From NCBI GenBank assembly GCA_964540795.1, contig CAZINX010000024.1, forward strand, positions 1 to 28,107: a stretch of 28,107 nucleotides of DNA, given 5' to 3'. This DNA is from Dichotomicrobium sp964540795. Lineage in GTDB: Bacteria > Pseudomonadota > Alphaproteobacteria > Rhizobiales > Rhodomicrobiaceae. The position numbers were made by a program, and so were the translations under genes. Below the pieces are notes generated by a model. It was not told the DNA's origin. It saw only the letters and a program-made list of their open reading frames with translations, and made no database searches. The stretch's first letter is position 1, and every line of letters begins with the position of its first letter. Positions 23,796 through 28,107 of this stretch are shown piece by piece.

Positions 23796-24393
23796 CGTCC
23801 CGACCAAGAGCGCCGCGCTCGCGCTGGCCGATGAGCGTGACATGATGCGCCAGGGTTATGAGTTCCTCGACGAAAAGCGGATGCTGCTGGCGTCTGAAAT
23901 TCTCGATCAGCTTCGCATCTACGAGGAGCGGAAGAAGCGGTTTCTGGAAAGCCTGCGCGAAGCCCGCTACGCGCTCGCCGACGCGGTGGAGCGACACGGC
24001 ATCGACAATCTGCAAGTCTATCCGCCCCGCGCGCTGGAGCCGGCGACGCCGGAGCGCAGCGAAAGCGCGTTTCTCGGCGCCCCCATGGTCGCGTATGACT
24101 TCGAGCCGGAGCCAGGGGAACACGCCTTCCCGCCGATCGACCCGTCACGCGAGGCGGACGAGTGCATGAAAGCCTTCGCCGCGCTACTGGCGCCGCTCGC
24201 GGAATTGGCGGCGACCTCCTCGAACCTGCACCGGCTGGCCGAGGAATACCGCCGCACCGAGAAGCGCGCCCGCGCGCTGGAGAATGTGCTGCTGCCCGAG
24301 GTGGGCGAGCGGCTCAAGAGCATCAACGAACATCTGGAAACCTTCGAGCAGGAAGAGGCGATCCGCGCGCGCCTCGCCGCCGGCAAGCTATAG
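23785..24393 (+). CDS. ntpD: V/A-type ATPase subunit D (central shaft)
   Basis: A 202-residue protein with two long antiparallel helices: N-terminal about 8-65 (LLASEILDQLRIYEERKKRFLE region) and C-terminal about 130-200 (RRTEKRARALENVLLPEVGERLKSI). The pair RTEKRARALENVLLP is the strongest signature of the family. It forms the rotor axle together with F. The N-terminal LADERDMMRQGYEFLDEKR fits as well. Last gene of the ATPase operon, ending 22 bases before the stop of the convergent aldo/keto reductase. Confidence 0.94.
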   Translation: MVNDVPTKSAALALADERDMMRQGYEFLDEKRMLLASEILDQLRIYEERKKRFLESLREARYALADAVERHGIDNLQVYPPRALEPATPERSESAFLGAPMVAYDFEPEPGEHAFPPIDPSREADECMKAFAALLAPLAELAATSSNLHRLAEEYRRTEKRARALENVLLPEVGERLKSINEHLETFEQEEAIRARLAAGKL

Positions 24394-24398
24394 ACCCC

Positions 24399-24411
24399 GC
24401 CCGTCTCGGGC
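24399..24411. terminator. small hairpin between convergent genes
   Basis: GCCCG (24399-24403) and CGGGC (24407-24411) can pair around a three-base loop in the 22-base gap between subunit D and the aldo/keto reductase. No T run follows on either strand. A weak candidate for a shared transcription end. Confidence 0.25.
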
Positions 24412-24415
24412 AGCG

Positions 24416-25435
24416 CTACTCCGGCGCCCAGGGCGGGCGCAGGCCGTTCCGGCGGCGGTCTGTCATGGTCGCCTCAGAGACATGCGGATAGCGCGGCGGC
24501 GGGGCGGAGACCTTGCTCAGGTCGCGCAAGACATCCGGGTGCGCTTCAAGCTCGATAGCCTCCAGGTTCTTGCGGAACTGATCGGCCGTTCGCGCGCCGA
24601 CGATCGCTGAAGCCACGCCGGTCTGCTCCAGCACCCAGCGCAGCGCCAGCGCCCCCGGCGCGCATCCGATCCGCTTCGACAGGCGCAGCAGCGTCTTGAG
24701 CGTGTCGTCCGCGTTCGGCGCGAACATGCGGTCCATGAACACCCAGTTTTCTTCCGAGCGCGTGCCCGCCGCGGTGCGTTCGCCCGGCTTGTACTTGCCC
24801 GTCAGAAAGCCGCCGGCCAGCGGCCCCCACGCCACGACGCCCACGCCCTTGAGCCGGCAGACCGGCAGGATTTCCTCCTCGATATCGCGCACGACGAGGT
24901 TGTATTGCGGCTGGTAAGCCACGAAGCGTTCCAGGCCCTTGGTGTCGCTGATCCAGATCGACTCCATCAGCCGCCATGCCTCGAAATTGCTGCAGGCGAT
25001 GTAGCGGACCTTGCCATCGCGCACGAGGTCATCCAGCGCGCGGAGCGTCTCGTCGAGCGGCGTCTCATCGTCGGTGTGATGCAGGTAATAGACGTCGATA
25101 TAGTCGGTCTGAAGCCGGCGCAGGCTCTCCTCGACCGCGCGCAGAATGTTGAGCCGCGACAGGCCGGAGTCGTTTGGCGCGGGGCCGGTCGGATTGAAGA
25201 CCTTGGTGCCGATCACCGCCTCTTGCCGCCGGTCCTTGAGCAGGTTGCCGAGGATTTCTTCCGATTGCCCCTTGGCGTAGGTATTTGATGTGTCAATGAA
25301 ATTCACCCCGGCATCGAAGGCCGCATCCATGATCGCAGCCGCCTCGCGCTCGTCGGTGGTGTGGCCGAAGGTCATGGTCCCCAGGCAGATTTCCGAGACC
25401 TTCAGGCCGCTGCGGCCGAGATTGCGGTACTGCAT
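24416..25435 (-). CDS. aldo/keto reductase
   Basis: A 339-residue NADPH-dependent oxidoreductase of the AKR superfamily (TIM barrel). The catalytic tetrad is visible: D48 (FIDTSNTY), Y53, K78 (IGTKVF) and H119 (YYLHHTD). The N terminus MQYRNLGRSGLKVSEICLGTMTFG is typical of the YajO/Tas-like and voltage-channel-beta-like group. The cofactor-binding end is present (ASAIVGARTADQFRKNLEA). The start at 25435 has AAGGAG seven bases upstream; the frame extends a further 30 codons but without family sequence. The substrate is not known. No evident link with the ATPase, which it meets tail to tail. Confidence 0.92.
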   Translation of the reverse strand: MQYRNLGRSGLKVSEICLGTMTFGHTTDEREAAAIMDAAFDAGVNFIDTSNTYAKGQSEEILGNLLKDRRQEAVIGTKVFNPTGPAPNDSGLSRLNILRAVEESLRRLQTDYIDVYYLHHTDDETPLDETLRALDDLVRDGKVRYIACSNFEAWRLMESIWISDTKGLERFVAYQPQYNLVVRDIEEEILPVCRLKGVGVVAWGPLAGGFLTGKYKPGERTAAGTRSEENWVFMDRMFAPNADDTLKTLLRLSKRIGCAPGALALRWVLEQTGVASAIVGARTADQFRKNLEAIELEAHPDVLRDLSKVSAPPPRYPHVSEATMTDRRRNGLRPPWAPE

Positions 25436-25524
25436 GAAAGCTCCTTGTCGCTGGTGGGAGGCCCGGCGCTGACGCGCCGCGCGCATTTGTATAGCATCCA
25501 TGCGCCCGGGACCAGCGGCGGGCA

Positions 25525-26136
25525 TCAGCCAGCGGACTTGGAAAACATGAGCAGGAGGTTGTTGGCCGGCATCGCGATGACTTCCGCGAGGGCGAGACCT
25601 TCGGCCCGCGCGGCGGCGGCCACGTCATCCACGTCGCGCAGGCCCCAGCCTGGGTCGCGCTGGCGCAGCGCGGCGTCGAACTGTACGTTGCTCTGCGACA
25701 GGTAATCGCCGCCGCGCGAAAACGGCCCGTAGATGAACAGCTGGCCTTGCGGCGCGAGCAGCCGCCCTGCCCCGGACAGCAGACCCAAAGTGGCTTCCCA
25801 CGGCGAGATGTGCAGCAGGTTGATCGCGACCACGACGTCCAGCCCGACCTCGCCAGCCTCGGTCCAGGCCGGATCGGTCACATCCAGATCACGCGGCGGA
25901 TGCAGGTTCGCCAGCCCGGCCTCGACCACATGCGCGGCGATGCTCGCCCGCGCCGCCGGGTCCGGGTCGCTCGGCGTCCAGTCCAACGCGGGAAATGTGC
26001 GAGCGAAGGCGGCGATATGCTGGCCCGTCCCGCTGGCCAACTCCAGCGCACGGCCCGATGCCGGCAGGCGCGGGCGCAACGCCTGAAGGATCGGCTCGGT
26101 ATTGCGCGCCGCGCTCGGCGAAAACTGCTTGTCCAT
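25525..26136 (-). CDS. DUF938 SAM-dependent methyltransferase-like protein
   Basis: A 203-residue class I methyltransferase-like protein. The SAM-binding motif is ALELASGTGQHIAAFA (about 31-45), followed by an acidic second motif (DWTPSDPDP) and VVVAINLLHISPWEA. The opening FSPSAARNTEPILQAL and the end NNLLLMFSK mark it as the DUF938 family, which is common in proteobacteria and has no established substrate. GGAGAGG precedes ATG 26136. It lies 89 bases upstream of the aldo/keto reductase on the same strand and is divergent from the BciB-like gene. Confidence 0.9.
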   Translation of the reverse strand: MDKQFSPSAARNTEPILQALRPRLPASGRALELASGTGQHIAAFARTFPALDWTPSDPDPAARASIAAHVVEAGLANLHPPRDLDVTDPAWTEAGEVGLDVVVAINLLHISPWEATLGLLSGAGRLLAPQGQLFIYGPFSRGGDYLSQSNVQFDAALRQRDPGWGLRDVDDVAAAARAEGLALAEVIAMPANNLLLMFSKSAG

Positions 26137-26245
26137 GATACCTCTCCTGCCCTTTTCCAACGCCAGTGCCCGCCGCGTGTCAAGATCGGGATGGATCGAC
26201 TGTCCAGAAATGTTTACACTGCGCGCGTGAGCCGCGGGAGGGATC

Positions 26246-27505
26246 ATGGGCCACGAAACCACGCACCTGACGCGCCGCACCGGGGGCGTGCTGGATGAGC
26301 CGGGGATTTTCGCGCCGGTTGTCGCGCCGTCCGCGCCGCGCTCGTTCTGCACCGATTGCGGCGTGTCGCGCACGGCCGAACCGAAGCGTTGCGCCAGCGC
26401 CTGCCAGTTCATCCGGCCCGATTATCCGGGGCTTGAGCAGAAAGTGCATGGCCGCGCCCGCGACCCGGAGCGCGCGGACGAACTCCACTTCGGCCCCTAC
26501 CGTTCCATGCTGCGCGCGCGGCTCAAGTCACCGCCTGAAGGCGCGCAGTGGACCGGCATCGCCACGCGCATTGGCGAGCGGCTGCTGGCCGGCGGGCATG
26601 TCGATGCGGTGCTCACCGTCGCGCCCGACCCCGACGACCGCTGGCGGCCCGTGCCGGTGATCGTGACCAAGCCGGAGGCGATGGCGCACTGCCGGGGGAT
26701 GCGCATGGGCTACGCGCCGCTGCTGGCGCTGCTGGAGCCGGCGCGCGCGGCCGGTTACCGCCGCCTCGCGGTCATCGGCATCCCGTGCCAGGTCTACGCC
26801 CTGCGCGCGCTTGAGGAAGAACTCGGGCTGGAGCGGCTATACGTTGTCGGCACGCCTTGTTCCGACAACACGACGACCGAAAACTTCCACGCCTTCCTCG
26901 CCCGGCTGGACGACGCGCCGGAGACGATCAACTATCTCGAATTCCGGCCCGATTACCGCGTGGAAATCCGCCACGATGACGGGCGTACGCGCACGATCCC
27001 ATTCCTGAACCTGCCGATCAGCGATCTGCCGCGCGACTTCTTCCCGCTCACCTGCCGCACCTGTGTGGATTATACCAATGTGCTGTCGGATGTGACGGTC
27101 GGCTATATGGGCGGCGAGGGGCAGCAATGGCTGCTGGTGCGCAACGAGCGCGGGCAGGCGCTCATGGACTTGCTGGGCGACGAGTTGCAGACGGAAGCGC
27201 CTGGCGACAAGGGCAAGCGGAAGGCTGCGGTGGCCGGGTTCATCGCCAATACCGAGCGCGCGGCGGGCGGCCTGCCCGTGCGGCGGATGCCGGACTGGGT
27301 GCGCCCGATTGTTTCGTGGTTGCAGCCGCGCATCGGCCCAAGGGGCGTCGAGTTTGCGCGGGCGCGCGTGGAAATGAAGGCGGCGGAGACGGTGCTGCAT
27401 CTGCGCCATGCCGCGCCGCGGCGGCTGAAATACATGGTGCCGGAGCACGTCTGGAAGCTCGTCGCCCGCTACGGGATCGGGAAGGACGGTTCCGCAGACA
27501 AGTAG
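26246..27505 (+). CDS. BciB/HCAR-like FrhB-family iron-sulfur flavoprotein
   Basis: A 419-residue protein of the coenzyme F420 hydrogenase/dehydrogenase beta-subunit family. Features match BciB (8-vinyl reductase) and plant 7-hydroxymethyl chlorophyll a reductase: an N-terminal CTDCG (C35, C38) followed by C49 and C53, the VHGRARD...FGPYRSML segment, IGIPCQVYALRALE, LYVVGTPCSDN, CRTCVDYTNVLSDVTVGYMG and VRNERGQALM. Those proteins bind FAD and [4Fe-4S] clusters and are ferredoxin-dependent. No other bacteriochlorophyll gene is in the window, and homologues occur outside phototrophs, so the substrate is open. It is not evidence for F420. GGGAGG lies before ATG 26246; the gene is divergent from the DUF938 gene, with a 109-base shared spacer. 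Confidence 0.82.
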   Translation: MGHETTHLTRRTGGVLDEPGIFAPVVAPSAPRSFCTDCGVSRTAEPKRCASACQFIRPDYPGLEQKVHGRARDPERADELHFGPYRSMLRARLKSPPEGAQWTGIATRIGERLLAGGHVDAVLTVAPDPDDRWRPVPVIVTKPEAMAHCRGMRMGYAPLLALLEPARAAGYRRLAVIGIPCQVYALRALEEELGLERLYVVGTPCSDNTTTENFHAFLARLDDAPETINYLEFRPDYRVEIRHDDGRTRTIPFLNLPISDLPRDFFPLTCRTCVDYTNVLSDVTVGYMGGEGQQWLLVRNERGQALMDLLGDELQTEAPGDKGKRKAAVAGFIANTERAAGGLPVRRMPDWVRPIVSWLQPRIGPRGVEFARARVEMKAAETVLHLRHAAPRRLKYMVPEHVWKLVARYGIGKDGSADK

Positions 27506-27508
27506 GCT

Positions 27509-28107
27509 TCACGGATTGCACAGGTGGCAGTGGCGCGGATCGGCGCTCTCCAGCCCGTCCGCGCGGGGGCGGCGCTCGCGCCGGTCGCAAGCCCCGCAGC
27601 CAAACACCTCGAACCGCACTAAGCTGCTCGGCGCACCGCAGCCTGCACAGGGCAGCCCGCTCTCCACATCCACCATGCCGTAGCCCGGTGCGCCGCAGTC
27701 CGGGCACAGCCGCGCCAGCCGCGCCGCGAACCGCTCGGCCAGCCGGGTCAGCGTGGCCATTCGGCGCGGGTTGACATGCGCGCGCATGTCGGTCTGGATG
27801 AAAGCCTGCCCGTCCGCCGACGCCGCGCAGGCCGCGCGCACCCCCTCGCTGAGCGCCTCGCGCGACTGAAGCCCCTTGCGGATTGTCGCCGCCTCTAGAG
27901 CCGAATCCGTTCTGATTGAACCGGGGTACGGCTCTAGATTGTTTATTCCACGCGCGATTTTTTCCGAAAACCGGTTCCCACTTTTCGGATCGCGCTCAGG
28001 CGCGCCCGCGTTGGGCCGCACGATCACGCCATGCTCGGGGAACTCGACGCGTGCGAGAAACTCGGTCAGATCATCGCCCGCGCCCACCACCGCATAATGG
28101 TAATGCG
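27509..28107 (-). CDS. DUF6671 protein, N terminus beyond the window, with in-frame repeat
   Basis: The frame is open to the right edge, reading HYHYAVVGAGDDLTEFL from the border, so the start lies outside. Family features are FLARVEFPEHGVIVRPN, IRKGL, TDMRAHVNPRRM and four CxxC-type zinc sites: CPDCG, CAGCG, CGAC, and CHLC in the last residues (the ADPRHCHLCNP end is typical). Function is unknown. Between VRPN and IRKGL the protein carries about 36 residues (from ERDPKSG to ALEA) translated from the interspersed repeat at 27893-27997; the family normally passes almost directly from one motif to the other. The reading frame is kept, so the gene may still work. Tail to tail with the BciB-like gene, three bases between stops. 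Confidence 0.85.
   Translation of the reverse strand, partial: HYHYAVVGAGDDLTEFLARVEFPEHGVIVRPNAGAPERDPKSGNRFSEKIARGINNLEPYPGSIRTDSALEAATIRKGLQSREALSEGVRAACAASADGQAFIQTDMRAHVNPRRMATLTRLAERFAARLARLCPDCGAPGYGMVDVESGLPCAGCGAPSSLVRFEVFGCGACDRRERRPRADGLESADPRHCHLCNP
27893..27997. repeat. interspersed repeat, copy 2, inside the DUF6671 gene
   Basis: Two parts. The left part has inverted arms tctagagcc (27894-27902) and ggctctaga (27930-27938) around 27 bases. The right part (27951-27996) shares cgcgcgattt, ccgaaaaccggttccca and ttttcggatcgcgct with copy 1 at 1291-1367. Copy 2 lacks the nested palindrome of copy 1 and so probably shows the ancestral form. Elements of this kind are frequent between genes in Hyphomicrobiales; here one lies in a coding region. 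Confidence 0.8.

Noticed and set aside
26246..27505. True F420-reducing hydrogenase subunit
   Set aside because: The similarity is to the BciB/HCAR branch of the family; there are no F420 biosynthesis genes, and the hydrogenase in the window is an Isp-type membrane enzyme.

Overview
The window is GC-rich (a hand count of bases 2041-2100 gives 42/60 G+C) and densely packed with genes that often overlap by 1 to 14 bases. It looks like an alphaproteobacterium, probably of the Hyphomicrobiales. The reasons are the 3' part of an alphaproteobacterial-type tRNA-Phe(GAA), two copies of an interspersed repeat with a ccgaaaaccggttccca core of the kind common in rhizobial relatives, a DUF6671 gene, a DUF938 methyltransferase and an Fnr/FixK-type regulator. 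Genus cannot be told from the sequence.

Layout. (1) 1-1170: tRNA-Phe end followed by an AT-richer stretch with one DEDDh exonuclease-BRCT gene on the minus strand, looking like a small insertion beside a tRNA. (2) 1291-2301: a chimeric repeat and an EamA/DMT transporter. (3) 2311-8101, minus strand: a complete [NiFe]-hydrogenase maturation operon, transcribed hypC-hypA-hypB-hypD-hypF-hypE. (4) 8102-8248: a shared divergent promoter region with a near-perfect FNR/FixK box at its centre and an 11-bp inverted repeat. (5) 8249-16341, mostly plus strand: maturation protease, HupH-type protein, hydrogenase small subunit, Isp1 (membrane cytochrome b), Isp2 (HdrD/DsrK-like Fe-S protein), hydrogenase large subunit and rhodanese; then an Fnr-family regulator on the opposite strand; then the nickel transporter HupE and an exported DsrE-family protein. 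(6) 16416-24393, plus strand: a nine-gene V/A-type (rotary) ATPase operon in the order G-like, C-like, I, K, F, E, A, B, D. (7) 24416-28107: aldo/keto reductase, DUF938 methyltransferase, a BciB/HCAR-like FrhB-family flavo-iron-sulfur protein, and a 3' part of a DUF6671 gene carrying an in-frame repeat.

How it works together. HupE brings in nickel, HypA/B deliver it, HypF/E/C/D build the Fe(CN)2CO group, and the protease trims the large subunit after His565. The Tat signal on the small subunit takes the heterodimer across the membrane, where electrons are expected to pass to Isp1 haem b and Isp2 Fe-S clusters. Isp1/Isp2 resemble DsrM/DsrK and HdrE/HdrD, and the neighbouring rhodanese and DsrE proteins handle persulfide sulfur in other systems, so a link between H2 and sulfur or thiol chemistry is a reasonable hypothesis. 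The small subunit has the standard four-cysteine proximal cluster, so it lacks the known marker of oxygen tolerance; the FNR box agrees with low-oxygen expression.

The most unusual point is the complete V/A-type ATPase next to an Isp-type hydrogenase in an alphaproteobacterium, a class that normally relies on F-type ATP synthase. The K subunit has one ion-binding Glu and no visible Gln of the Na+ type, which points to protons. Whether the two modules are functionally coupled is not shown by the sequence.
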